Source: Streptomyces galbus (GTDB lineage Bacteria > Actinomycetota > Actinomycetes > Streptomycetales > Streptomycetaceae). From it: a stretch of DNA of 64,000 nucleotides. Below are positions 7,869 to 16,250 of this stretch, piece by piece. The stretch lies in NCBI RefSeq assembly GCF_005280195.1, contig NZ_SZPR01000013.1, forward strand, positions 1-64,000. Direction: 5' to 3'. The first letter of the stretch is position 1. The number at the start of each line of letters is the position of its first letter. The translations under genes were made by a program, and so were the position numbers. The notes beneath the pieces are model-generated. The model was not told where the DNA came from and made no database searches. It saw only the letters and a program-made list of their open reading frames with translations.

Positions 7869-9083
7869 ATGAGCGCTTCGCAGACTCCGCCCGCCGACGT
7901 TCCGACTCTGCTCGTCAAGATCTTCGGCAAGGACCGGCCGGGCATCACGGCCGGCCTCTTCGACACCCTCGCGGCCTACTCCGTGGACGTCGTCGACATC
8001 GAGCAGGTCGTCACCCGTGGCCGCATGGTGCTGTGCGCGCTGGTCACCGAGCCGACGCGCGGCCTGGAGGGCGACCTGCGGTCGACCGTGCACAGCTGGG
8101 CCGAGTCGATGAAGATGCAGGCGGAGATCATCTCCGGCACCGGTGACAACCGTCCGCGCGGTCTGGGCCGCTCCCTGGTCACCGTGCTGGGCCACCCGCT
8201 CACCGCCGAGGCCACCGCCGCCGTCGCCGCGCGGATCGCGAAGGCCGGCGGCAACATCGACCGTATCTTCCGGCTCGCCAAGTACCCGGTCACGGCCGTC
8301 GAGTTCGCCGTGTCCGGTGTGGAGACCGGGCCCCTGCGCACCGCGCTGGTCACGGACGCCGCCGCGGTCGGCGTGGACGTCGCGGTCGTCGCGGCCGGTC
8401 TGCACCGGCGGGCCCAGCGGCTCGTGGTGATGGACGTCGACTCGACGCTGATCCAGGACGAGGTCATCGAGCTCTTCGCGGCGCACGCCGGCTGCGAGGA
8501 CAAGGTCGCCGAGGTCACGGCGGCCGCGATGCGCGGCGAGCTGGACTTCGAGCAGTCGCTGCACGCGCGCGTGGCGCTGCTGGAGGGGCTGGACGCGTCG
8601 GTGGTGGAGAAGGTCCGCGCCGAGGTGCGGCTGACCCCGGGCGCCCGCACGCTGATCCGCACCCTCAAGCGCCTGGGCTACCAGGTGGGCGTCGTCTCCG
8701 GTGGGTTCACCCAGGTCACCGACGACCTCAAGGAGCGGCTGGGCCTCGACTTCGCCCAGGCCAACACCCTGGAGATCGTCGACGGGCGGCTGACCGGCCG
8801 GGTGACGGGCGAGATCGTGGACCGCGCGGGCAAGGCGCGGCTGCTGCGCCGCTTCGCCGCGGAGGCGGGCGTGCCGCTGTCGCAGACCGTGGCCGTCGGC
8901 GACGGCGCCAACGATCTGGACATGCTGAACGCGGCCGGCCTGGGCGTCGCCTTCAACGCCAAGCCCGTGGTGCGCGAGGCGGCGCACGCCGCGGTGAACG
9001 TGCCGTTCCTCGACACCGTGCTGTACCTGCTGGGCATCACCCGCGAAGAGGTCGAGGCGGCGGACACCCACGACGAGCAGTGA
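7869..9083 (+). CDS. serB: Phosphoserine phosphatase SerB with ACT domains
   Basis: 404 residues. The N-terminal half holds two ACT-type domains (about 10-85 and 95-175; the first starts LLVKIFGKDRPGITAGLF). The C-terminal HAD phosphatase has motif I DVDST (189-193), motif II VVSGGF and motif III VAVGDGANDLDM. It dephosphorylates O-phosphoserine, the last step of serine synthesis, and the ACT pair is the usual place for amino-acid feedback. The start ATG 7869 is followed directly by the first ACT strand; the long in-frame region upstream encodes no domain and overlaps the preceding gene. Monocistronic. Confidence 0.95.
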   Translation: MSASQTPPADVPTLLVKIFGKDRPGITAGLFDTLAAYSVDVVDIEQVVTRGRMVLCALVTEPTRGLEGDLRSTVHSWAESMKMQAEIISGTGDNRPRGLGRSLVTVLGHPLTAEATAAVAARIAKAGGNIDRIFRLAKYPVTAVEFAVSGVETGPLRTALVTDAAAVGVDVAVVAAGLHRRAQRLVVMDVDSTLIQDEVIELFAAHAGCEDKVAEVTAAAMRGELDFEQSLHARVALLEGLDASVVEKVRAEVRLTPGARTLIRTLKRLGYQVGVVSGGFTQVTDDLKERLGLDFAQANTLEIVDGRLTGRVTGEIVDRAGKARLLRRFAAEAGVPLSQTVAVGDGANDLDMLNAAGLGVAFNAKPVVREAAHAAVNVPFLDTVLYLLGITREEVEAADTHDEQ

Positions 9084-9129
9084 CGGCGCGCGGCTGACGG
9101 GCCGCGCCCGACGGGTCGCCGCCCGCGGC

Positions 9130-9162
9130 CCGGCCGGCCCGGGCACCCCGTCGGCCGGCCGG
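9130..9162. terminator. Terminator-like hairpin between convergent serB and sixA
   Basis: CCGGCCGGCC (9130-9139) and GGCCGGCCGG (9153-9162) form a perfect 10-bp stem with a 13-nt loop. A weaker GCGCGGC/GCCGCGC hairpin precedes it directly after the serB stop. Only 14 bp separate it from the end of the converging gene. Confidence 0.6.
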
Positions 9163-9176
9163 ATCCGCCCGGCGGG

Positions 9177-9695
9177 TCAGTCGCTCGGGGCCCAGTAGTC
9201 GCGCAGGGTCGCCACCCGGGGTTCCAGGGACTTCCAGGGGCCCTCGAAGGACAGGACGGCGAAGGCGGCGGCCGGGAAGCCCCGGCGGTCCATCCGCCCG
9301 CCGGCGTCGGCGTCGGCGGAGCCCGCGAGGATCTCGGCGAGGCCGTGCACCCCCGGGTTGTGGCCGACCAGCAGGAGGTTGCCCACGTCGTCCGGGGTCT
9401 CGTTGAGCAGGGCGATCAGCTCGCCCGGCGAGGCCTCGTAGATCCGCTCCTCGTAGATGGTCTTCGGCCGGTGCGGGAACTCGTGCACGGCCAGTTTCCA
9501 GGTCTCCCGGGTCCGGGTCGCGGTGGAGCACAGCGCCAGGTCGACGGCGACGCCCGTGTCGAGCAGTCTGCGGCCGGCCTCGGCCGCGTCCTTGCGGCCG
9601 CGGTCCGCGAGCGGTCGCTCGTGGTCGGTCACCTGGGGCCAGTCGGCTTTCGCATGCCGGAAGAGGACGATCGTGCGGGGTTCTGCGGCGCTCAT
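9177..9695 (-). CDS. SixA-type histidine phosphatase
   Basis: 172 residues of the histidine phosphatase (phosphoglycerate-mutase-like) superfamily. The phosphate pocket has RHAKADWP at residues 13-20 and the second catalytic His in LLVGHNPGVH; ERPLADRGRKDA and CSTATRTRETW are conserved SixA-like segments. In E. coli SixA acts on phosphohistidine of a signalling or PTS protein; the actinobacterial substrate is unknown. ATG 9695 has GGGAG upstream; an in-frame ATG eight codons earlier lacks a ribosome site. Confidence 0.88.
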   Translation of the reverse strand: MSAAEPRTIVLFRHAKADWPQVTDHERPLADRGRKDAAEAGRRLLDTGVAVDLALCSTATRTRETWKLAVHEFPHRPKTIYEERIYEASPGELIALLNETPDDVGNLLLVGHNPGVHGLAEILAGSADADAGGRMDRRGFPAAAFAVLSFEGPWKSLEPRVATLRDYWAPSD

Positions 9696-9767
9696 GACTC
9701 CCAGCTTCGCACGAAACACGCCACCGGGCTCAGGGAGTTGACCGGCGGCATCACCGGCACGGGCCGA

Positions 9768-9974
9768 CTAGCGCGCGAGCAGGTCCCGGACCCGCTCCAG
9801 GACGTGGGCGAGGACGGGGTCGCCGGTGGCCGCCTGGGCGTCGGCCGGGTTGAGTATCAGTGCGAGCAGGGTGATGAAGGCGAGGGTCGGCAGGGCCAGG
9901 GCCCACCAGGGCAGCCGGGTGCCGACGCCGCCCGTGGTCGCCGGGTGGGGCCGGGTGTGCGTAGGGGCCGACAT
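9768..9974 (-). CDS. Small single-pass membrane protein, uncharacterised
   Basis: 68 residues: a polar N-terminal 24 residues (MSAPTHTRPHPATTGGVGTR), one clear membrane helix (about 25-44, WWALALPTLAFITLLALIL) and a 24-residue C-terminal tail that looks helical (DPVLAHVLERVRDLLAR). GGAGG is correctly placed before ATG 9974. I recognise no function. It is transcribed in the same direction as the MFS operon upstream but is separated from it by about 180 bp. Confidence 0.65.
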   Translation of the reverse strand: MSAPTHTRPHPATTGGVGTRLPWWALALPTLAFITLLALILNPADAQAATGDPVLAHVLERVRDLLAR

Positions 9975-10153
9975 GGGTGCCTCCGCGGGTCGCCGATCGT
10001 CTCCGAGTGGGTGCGGACCGCCGTCCGCGGCCACATCTCGACGCTACGGAACCTGCGGGCCGCGTCCCATCCGGTGATCCACCCACTTGACCCTGACCCT
10101 GGCCCCCTAGGGGACAGGGGGGCTAGCACCACCCCGACGGGCGGGGCGACGGC

Positions 10154-10270
10154 TCAGGGCGAGGCGATCGTCGCGATGACGGCGATGATCACGAAGATGG
10201 CGAGGAACGAGCCGAAGACGATCAGCATTTTCTTCTGGCCGTTCTGGGGGTTCGGATCGAGCACGGGCAT
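10154..10270 (-). CDS. SGM_5486 family transporter-associated small membrane protein
   Basis: 38 residues, MPVLDPNPQNGQKKMLIVFG followed by a strongly hydrophobic helix ending ATIASP. It begins 4 nt after the stop of the MFS transporter gene and in the same direction, so the two form an operon. Its size, sequence and position match the small 'SGM_5486 family transporter-associated protein' known from Streptomyces. It probably sits in the membrane beside the transporter; its role is unknown. Confidence 0.8.
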   Translation of the reverse strand: MPVLDPNPQNGQKKMLIVFGSFLAIFVIIAVIATIASP

Positions 10271-10274
10271 GCGG

Positions 10275-11648
10275 TCAGTGTCCCACCCCGTGGGCCCGGT
10301 CCGTCCCCCGGGGGCGGCGTGCCGCCGCCTCGTCCTCGATGGTGCGGTCGCGGCCCGCGAGGACGCCGACGACGATCTGCGGCACCATCAGGGCCGCCAT
10401 CAGCGCGAGAGGCACGCCCCAGCCGCCGGTGGCCTGGTAGAGCACGCCCACCAGGAGCGGGCCGGGGATGGAGATCAGGTAACCGGTGCTCTGCGCGAAG
10501 GCCGAGAGCTGGACCACGCCCGCGCCCGTGCGGGCCCGCATCCCGACCATGGTGAGGGCGAGCGGGAAGGCGCAGTTGGAGACGCCGAGCAGCAGCGCCC
10601 ACGCCCAGGCGCCCGCGGCCGGTGCGAGGTACATGCCGGCGTAGCCGACGAGGCCGCAGACGCCGAGCACGACGACGATCGGGCCCTGCCGGGGCAGCCG
10701 GGCGGCCACGCGCGGGATGAGGAAGGCGAGCGGCACGCCCATCACCATGGTCACCGCGAGCAGCAGCCCGGCGGTGCCGGCGGCGACGCCCGCGTCCCGG
10801 AAGATCTGCGCCATCCAGCCCATCGTGATGTAGGCGGCGGTGGCCTGGAGCCCGAAGAACACCGCGAGCGCCCAGGCGGTGCGGCTGCGCGTGATGCGCA
10901 GCGGCGCCGACGGCTCCACCCGCGCGGAGCGGGAGCGTCCCTCCGTCGCTGCCTGCCGCTCCTGCCGCTCCGGTCCGGCGGGTTCCGCGCCCCGGTCGCG
11001 GACGAGCAGCAGCCAGGGCAGGACGGCGACGCCGGCCAGTCCCGCCCACACGGCGAGCCCGGTCTGCCAGCTCCCGCCCAGGGACTCGGTCATCGGCACG
11101 GTGGCCGCGGCGGCCAGGGAGGTGCCGAGGGCCAGGGCCATCGAGTACAGCCCGGTCATGGAGCCGACCCGGTCGGGGAAGTGGCGCTTGACGATGACCG
11201 GCATCAGCACGTTGCTCACCGCGATGCCCATGAGGGCCAGGGCGCTGGCGGCCAGGAAGCCCGCCGTACCGCCCGCGTAGGGGCGCAGGAGCAGGCCGGC
11301 GGTGATGGCGGCCATCCCGGCGCACACCACGGCGCCCGCGCCGAAGCGGCGGGCGAGGCGGGGCGCGGTGATGCCGAACACGGCGAAGCACAGGGGCGGC
11401 ACGGAGGTGAGCAGCCCGGCCACGCTGCCGCTCATGCCGAGTCCGTCACGGACCTCTTCCATGAGGGCGCCGAGGCTGGTGATGGCGGGGCGCAGGTTGA
11501 GGGCGGCCAGGACGATGCCGACGACCACCAGCCGGGTGCGCCACGCGCGCGAGGCCGGCGGGCGGTGCGCGTCGGCGGGCGGGGCGCCGGCGGGTGCCGG
11601 GGCGGGGTGCGGGGCGGATGTCGTCGTCCGGGTCTCCTCGGGTGCCAT
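10275..11648 (-). CDS. CynX/NimT family MFS transporter
   Basis: 457 residues with a disordered Pro/Ala-rich N-terminal 35 residues and about 12 membrane segments in two halves split by a charged loop near residue 225 (ERQERQAATEGRSRSARVE). The NLRPAIT motif in the first helix and the ARRFG loop fit the CynX/NimT (cyanate/nitroimidazole) branch of MFS. The substrate cannot be told. The start ATG 11648 faces a divergent FadR-type regulator with a palindrome between them, so repression by that regulator is likely. The small gene at 10154-10270 is co-transcribed. Confidence 0.88.
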   Translation of the reverse strand: MAPEETRTTTSAPHPAPAPAGAPPADAHRPPASRAWRTRLVVVGIVLAALNLRPAITSLGALMEEVRDGLGMSGSVAGLLTSVPPLCFAVFGITAPRLARRFGAGAVVCAGMAAITAGLLLRPYAGGTAGFLAASALALMGIAVSNVLMPVIVKRHFPDRVGSMTGLYSMALALGTSLAAAATVPMTESLGGSWQTGLAVWAGLAGVAVLPWLLLVRDRGAEPAGPERQERQAATEGRSRSARVEPSAPLRITRSRTAWALAVFFGLQATAAYITMGWMAQIFRDAGVAAGTAGLLLAVTMVMGVPLAFLIPRVAARLPRQGPIVVVLGVCGLVGYAGMYLAPAAGAWAWALLLGVSNCAFPLALTMVGMRARTGAGVVQLSAFAQSTGYLISIPGPLLVGVLYQATGGWGVPLALMAALMVPQIVVGVLAGRDRTIEDEAAARRPRGTDRAHGVGH

Positions 11649-11661
11649 GCCGCCATCATAG

Positions 11662-11676
11662 AATCATGGGATGATT
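11662..11676. promoter_or_regulatory. Operator-like palindrome between the MFS gene and its FadR-type regulator
   Basis: AATCAT-GGG-ATGATT: perfect 6-bp arms with a 3-bp centre, in an AT-rich patch of an otherwise very GC-rich 90-bp divergent intergenic region. Its size and position (14 bp before the MFS ATG) are typical of GntR/FadR operators. Binding by the adjacent regulator is inferred. Confidence 0.65.
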
Positions 11677-11738
11677 GGTTGTCCACTCTCCGTCGGCCCG
11701 GGTGGCCCCGTCCCGGCCCGCTCGTGCGAAGGTGTGCC

Positions 11739-12425
11739 ATGCCTCTGAGCCATCCCCGCCGCTCGGCGCTCTCCGAGCAGGTCATCTCCGCGCTGCGCAC
11801 CCAGATCACCTCGGGCGAGTGGCCGGTCGGATCGCGCATCCCGACCGAGCCGGAGCTGGTCGAGCAGCTCGGGGTCGCCCGCAACACGGTCCGCGAGGCG
11901 GTCCGGGCCCTCGCCCACAACGGCCTGCTGGACATCCGGCAGGGGTCGGGCACGTACGTGGTCGCGACCAGCGAGCTGGCGGGTGTGATGCACCGCCGGT
12001 TCGCCGACGCCGATCCCCGCCACATCGCCGAGCTGCGCTCCACGCTGGAGTCGAGCGCCGCCCGGCTGGCCGCCGAGCGGCGCACCGAGAAGGACCTCAA
12101 GCAGCTCGACGCGCTGCTGCTGCGGCGCGAGGAGGCGTGGGAGTCGGGCGACGCGGAGGCGTTCGTCGCGGCGGACGCGACGTTCCACCTGGCGGTGGTG
12201 GCGGCCTCCCACAACGACGTCATGACGGCGATGTACGCCGACCTGGGCGAGGTGCTGCGGGACTGGCTGCGCGAGGACGTCGGCGGCGAGCTGACCCCGG
12301 AGACGCACATGGACCACACGCGGCTGGTCGACGCCGTCCGCGCGGGCGACGCGGAGGCGGCGGCGGAGGAGGCCGCGAGCTACCCCTTCCTGTGCCGCCC
12401 GGGACGCTTCACCGCCACCGGCTGA
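11739..12425 (+). CDS. FadR-subfamily GntR transcriptional regulator
   Basis: 228 residues. The N-terminal winged helix (about 8-75; LSEQVISALRTQITSGEWPVG, then IPTEPELVEQLGVARNTVREAVRAL and the wing IRQGSGTYV) is a textbook GntR DNA-binding domain. The C-terminal helical FCD domain (about 90-215) contains the D/H residues (DATFHLAVVAASHN and the later His in ETHMDHTRLVDA) that usually hold a metal and a carboxylate ligand. It is divergent from the MFS/SGM_5486 operon and probably represses it until a small organic acid or drug binds. GAAGG lies before ATG 11739. Confidence 0.92.
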   Translation: MPLSHPRRSALSEQVISALRTQITSGEWPVGSRIPTEPELVEQLGVARNTVREAVRALAHNGLLDIRQGSGTYVVATSELAGVMHRRFADADPRHIAELRSTLESSAARLAAERRTEKDLKQLDALLLRREEAWESGDAEAFVAADATFHLAVVAASHNDVMTAMYADLGEVLRDWLREDVGGELTPETHMDHTRLVDAVRAGDAEAAAEEAASYPFLCRPGRFTATG

Positions 12426-12456
12426 CCAGGGCCGCGGTCCCGCCCTGCGCCGCCGC

Positions 12457-12792
12457 TCAGACCCTCTCGTGGCTGACCCAGGCCCTGCCGACCTCCATCC
12501 AGCAGCGGCCGGTCAGCCGCACGGTCTCGGCGGGGCCCGCCTCGACGGGGGCGCCGTCGGTGTCCAGGTCCCACCAGCGGGCGCACTCGACGTGCAGCCG
12601 GACGCGGTCCGTGTCGGCATAGGGGTTGTGGCAGTCGGCGACCACGTGGGAGCCGTCCACGCGCGTGCGGCACTCCGCCCCGAACGGTGCGGCGGAGGCG
12701 TCCACGCGTGCGTGGGAGACCGCGTCGTACGGCGCGCACAGCACGAGGGCGGCGGCGACGGTCACTGGGGCCAGGCTTCGGTGCAGGCGCAC
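12457..12792 (-). CDS. Small secreted protein, uncharacterised
   Basis: 111 residues starting GTG 12792 behind GGAGG. A signal peptide (RSLAPVTVAAALVLCAPYDAVSHA) is followed by a mature part of about 80 residues with four Cys (in AECRT, ADCHN, VECAR and GRCWM), which suggests two disulfides in an exported protein. I recognise no family. It converges with the FadR-type gene with only 31 bp between stops. Confidence 0.7.
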   Translation of the reverse strand: MRLHRSLAPVTVAAALVLCAPYDAVSHARVDASAAPFGAECRTRVDGSHVVADCHNPYADTDRVRLHVECARWWDLDTDGAPVEAGPAETVRLTGRCWMEVGRAWVSHERV

Positions 12793-12904
12793 AAGGGGAC
12801 CTCCTCGGACCGTACGGCGGCGGGGCGGTGCGGGGCGGGCGGTGCGTCCTCCCAGCGTGCCGTGTCACCCGTACGGACCGCCCGGCCGACTGGGCCGAAC
12901 GGGC

Positions 12905-12941
12905 GACGCCCCGCCCCCGCGCGCTGCGGGGACGGGGCGTC
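12905..12941 (-). terminator. Terminator of the fabG-fabI operon
   Basis: A 16-bp stem (12905-12920 with 12926-12941) with one mismatch and a 5-nt loop, starting 21 bp after the fabI stop and before the next gene in the same direction. Confidence 0.8.
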
Positions 12942-12961
12942 GGGACCGGTGAGGGAACCGG

Positions 12962-13729
12962 TCAGGCGCCGATGGCGTGCAGGCCGCCGTCGACGTGGAT
13001 GATCTCGCCGGTGGTCTTCGGGAACCAGTCGCTCAGCAGGGCGACGATGCCCCGGCCGGCCGGCTCCGGGTCCTTCAGGTCCCACTCCAGCGGGGAGCGG
13101 CTGTCCCACACGGAGGCCAGGTCCGAGAAGCCCGGGATGGACTTGGCGGCCATGGAGCCGATCGGGCCCGCCGAGATCAGGTTGCAGCGGATGTTCTGCT
13201 TGCCCAGGTCGCGGGCCAGGTAGCGGCTGGTGGCCTCCAGGGCGGCCTTGGCCGGGCCCATCCAGTCGTACTGCGGCCAGGCGTACTGGGCGTCGAAGGT
13301 GAGGCCGACGACCGAGCCGCCGTTCTGCATCAGCGGCAGGCAGGCCATGGTCAGCGACTTCAGGGAGAACGCCGAGACGTGCATGGCGGTGGCCACCGAC
13401 TCGAACGGGGTGTTGAGGAAGTTGCCGCCGAGGGCGTCCTGCGGGGCGAAGCCGACGGAGTGCACGACGCCGTCGAGGCCGCCGAGCTCCTCGCCGACCA
13501 CGTCGGCCAGCCGGCCGAGGTGCTCGGTGTTGGTCACGTCCAGCTCGATGACCTTGGTGGGCTCGGGCAGCTTCCGGGCGATGCGCTCGGTCAGCGTGGG
13601 CCGCGGGAACGCGGTCAGGATGATCTCGGCACCCTGCTCCTGGGCCAGCTTAGCGGCGTGGAAGGCGATGGAGGACTCCATCAGCACACCGGTGATCAGG
13701 ACGCGCTTGCCCTCGAGAATTCCGCTCAT
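12962..13729 (-). CDS. fabI: Enoyl-[acyl-carrier-protein] reductase (NADH), FabI/InhA type
   Basis: 255 residues. It reduces the trans-2-enoyl-ACP double bond, the last step of each type II fatty acid elongation cycle. Visible marks are the atypical SDR nucleotide site ITGVLMESSIAFHAA, the HSVGFAPQDAL loop, and the active-site spacing Y-x6-K of the FabI family (YDWMGPAKAALE). The similarity to mycobacterial InhA (GGSVVGLTFDAQYAWPQYDW) is strong. ATG 13729 lies 5 nt after the fabG stop, so the two consecutive reductases of the cycle are made together. Confidence 0.96.
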   Translation of the reverse strand: MSGILEGKRVLITGVLMESSIAFHAAKLAQEQGAEIILTAFPRPTLTERIARKLPEPTKVIELDVTNTEHLGRLADVVGEELGGLDGVVHSVGFAPQDALGGNFLNTPFESVATAMHVSAFSLKSLTMACLPLMQNGGSVVGLTFDAQYAWPQYDWMGPAKAALEATSRYLARDLGKQNIRCNLISAGPIGSMAAKSIPGFSDLASVWDSRSPLEWDLKDPEPAGRGIVALLSDWFPKTTGEIIHVDGGLHAIGA

Positions 13730-13734
13730 GGTGA

Positions 13735-14439
13735 TCAGTGACCCATTCCCAGTCCGCCGTCAACGGGGATGACGGCTCCAGTGATGTACGAAGCGTCGTC
13801 CGAGGCGAGGAACCGCACCGTCGCGGCGATCTCCTGCGGCTGCGCGTACCGTCCGAGGGGCACCCCCGCGAGGATGCCGGCGCGCTGCTCGTCGCTGAGC
13901 GCCTTGGTCATGTCGGTGTCCACGAAGCCGGGTGCGACGACGTTGAAGGTGATGTTGCGCGAGCCCAGCTCACGGGCCAGGGAACGCGCGAAGCCGACCA
14001 GGGCGGCCTTGGAGGCGGCGTAGTTGGCCTGGCCGGGCGAGCCGAGCAGACCCACCACGGACGAGACCAGGACGACCCGCCCCTTCTTGGCGCGCAGCAT
14101 GCCGCGGTTGGCGCGCTTGACCACGCGGAAGGTACCGGTGAGGTTGGTGTCGATGACCGAGGTGAAGTCCTCCTCGGACATGCGCATCAGGAGCTGGTCC
14201 TTGGTGATGCCCGCGTTGGCGATCAGGACCTCGACGGCGCCGTGCTGCTCCTCGATCTCCTTGTAGGCCTGCTCCACCTGCTCGGGGTCGGTGATGTCGC
14301 ACTTGACCGCCAGGAAGCCCTCCGGGGGCTCGCCCGAGCGGTACGTGATCGCGACCTTGTCGCCGGCGTCGGCGAACGCGCGGGCGATGGCGAGGCCGAT
14401 GCCCCGGTTGCCTCCGGTGACGAGAACCGAGCGGCTCAA
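13735..14439 (-). CDS. fabG: 3-oxoacyl-[acyl-carrier-protein] reductase
   Basis: 234 residues, beginning SRSVLVTGGNRGIGLAIA. It reduces 3-oxoacyl-ACP with NADPH, the first reduction of fatty acid elongation. The TGGNRGIG cofactor motif, NAG (IANAGIT), catalytic Ser (VSSVVG) and YAASK are present, and it ends in the usual PVDGGLGMGH. The start is placed at TTG 14439 because AAGGG lies 8 nt upstream and the fold begins there; GTG 14469 gives ten extra polar residues. The gene is first in a two-gene operon with fabI. Confidence 0.94.
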   Translation of the reverse strand: MSRSVLVTGGNRGIGLAIARAFADAGDKVAITYRSGEPPEGFLAVKCDITDPEQVEQAYKEIEEQHGAVEVLIANAGITKDQLLMRMSEEDFTSVIDTNLTGTFRVVKRANRGMLRAKKGRVVLVSSVVGLLGSPGQANYAASKAALVGFARSLARELGSRNITFNVVAPGFVDTDMTKALSDEQRAGILAGVPLGRYAQPQEIAATVRFLASDDASYITGAVIPVDGGLGMGH

Positions 14440-14726
14440 CGGATCACCCTTTCGATAGGGGTCTGACACACCCGCCCGGACACGTGGCTGACAGGCGGCT
14501 TCACCTGAAACCTATCGGTCCGCCCGCGCCCGCGGACATTGGGGCACCGACAGTGGCGCAGGGGTCGTGCTGTGGGGTCCCTACAGAAAGTTTGCGGAAC
14601 GGCACCGGAAACGTGTGGTCCGCGGGGCGGTCGGCGCGACATGATCGGAGGCTGACGGCCGCGGTGTCACGATCACCGTCCTCCCCCGCACGTTCCCAGT
14701 GGTCACGTCGGCAGAAAGAGATGCAG

Positions 14727-16250
14727 GTGCCTCATACCATCGACGAAGCCTTCACAGCGCTCCCCCTACGCGCCCTGGCCGACGCCGCGCTCGCCCGCGC
14801 GCGTGCGCTGGGGGCCGAGCACGCGGACTTCCGGTTCGAGCGGGTGCGCAGCGCGTCCTGGCGGCTGCGCGACGCCCGGCCCGCGGGGTCGTCGGACACG
14901 ACCGACCTCGGGTACGCGGTGCGGGTCGTGCACGGCGGGACGTGGGGGTTCGCCTCGGGCGTGGACCTGACCATGGACGCGGCCGCGCGGGTCGCCGGGC
15001 AGGCCGTGGCGATGGCGAGGCTGTCCGCGCAGGTGATCCGGGCGGCCGGTGCGGACGAGCTGGTCGAGCTGGCCGACGAGCCGGTGCACGCCGACCGGAC
15101 CTGGGTGTCGTCGTACGAGACCGATCCGTTCGCCGTGCCCGACGCGGAGAAGACCGCGCTGCTCGCCGACTGGAGCAACCGGCTGCTGGCTGCCCGCGGG
15201 GTGGACCACGTGGACGCCTCGCTGCTCACCGTCCACGAGAACAAGTTCTACGCCGACACGGCGGGCACGGTGACCACCCAGCAGCGCGTGCGGGTCCACC
15301 CGCAGCTGACCGCCGTGTCGGTGGACGAGTCCAGCGGCGAGTTCGACTCCATGCGCACCCTGGCGCCGCCGGCGGGGCGCGGCTGGGAGTACCTCACCGG
15401 GACCGGCTGGGACTGGGACACCGAGCTGGAGCAGATCCCCGAGCTGCTGGCCGAGAAGATGCGCGCGCCGAGCGTCGAGCCGGGCCTGTACGACCTGGTC
15501 GTGGACCCGTCCAACCTGTGGCTGACCATCCACGAATCGATCGGGCACGCCACCGAGCTGGACCGGGCGCTCGGCTACGAGGCGGCCTACGCGGGCACCT
15601 CGTTCGCCACCTTCGACCGGCTCGGCTCGCTGCGGTACGGCTCGGAGCTGATGAACGTGACCGGTGACCGCACCGCCGAGCACGGCCTGGCCACCGTCGG
15701 CTACGACGACGAGGGCGTCGAGGCGCAGTCCTGGGACCTGGTGAAGGAGGGCACCCTGGTCGGCTACCAGCTCGACCGGCGGATCGCCCGGCTGACCGGG
15801 TTCGAGCGGTCCAACGGGTGCGCGTACGCCGACTCCCCCGCCCACGTGCCGGTGCAGCGCATGGCGAACGTGTCGCTGCGGCCGGACCCGGCCGGGATGT
15901 CGACCGAGGACCTGATCGGGGGCGTCGACCGCGGCATCTACGTGGTGGGCGACCGGTCCTGGTCGATCGACATGCAGCGCTACAACTTCCAGTTCACCGG
16001 CCAGCGCTTCTTCCGGATCGAGAACGGGCGGCTGACCGGGCAGCTCCGGGACGTGGCCTACCAGGCGACGACCACCGACTTCTGGGGCTCCATGGCGGCC
16101 GTCGGCGGCCCGCAGACGTACGTGCTCGGCGGCGCCTTCAACTGCGGCAAGGCCCAGCCGGGGCAGGTCGCCGCGGTGTCGCACGGCTGCCCGTCCGCCC
16201 TGTTCAAGGGCGTCAACATTCTGAACACCACGCAGGAGGCCGGTCGATGA
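14727..16250 (+). CDS. tldD: TldD family metalloprotease
   Basis: About 507 residues. TldD with TldE forms a heterodimeric zinc protease known from microcin and peptide maturation and antitoxin degradation. The zinc motif HESIGHATELD sits near residue 271-281 (family HExxxH), followed by GYEAAYAGTSFAT and the C-terminal GGGxFxCGKAQPGQ-like segment (LGGAFNCGKAQPGQVAAVSHG). The start is either GTG 14727 (AGAAAGAG upstream) or ATG 14721 (no ribosome site). The stop overlaps the tldE start (ATGA), matching the obligate partner relationship. The peptide substrate is unknown. Confidence 0.92.
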   Translation: MPHTIDEAFTALPLRALADAALARARALGAEHADFRFERVRSASWRLRDARPAGSSDTTDLGYAVRVVHGGTWGFASGVDLTMDAAARVAGQAVAMARLSAQVIRAAGADELVELADEPVHADRTWVSSYETDPFAVPDAEKTALLADWSNRLLAARGVDHVDASLLTVHENKFYADTAGTVTTQQRVRVHPQLTAVSVDESSGEFDSMRTLAPPAGRGWEYLTGTGWDWDTELEQIPELLAEKMRAPSVEPGLYDLVVDPSNLWLTIHESIGHATELDRALGYEAAYAGTSFATFDRLGSLRYGSELMNVTGDRTAEHGLATVGYDDEGVEAQSWDLVKEGTLVGYQLDRRIARLTGFERSNGCAYADSPAHVPVQRMANVSLRPDPAGMSTEDLIGGVDRGIYVVGDRSWSIDMQRYNFQFTGQRFFRIENGRLTGQLRDVAYQATTTDFWGSMAAVGGPQTYVLGGAFNCGKAQPGQVAAVSHGCPSALFKGVNILNTTQEAGR

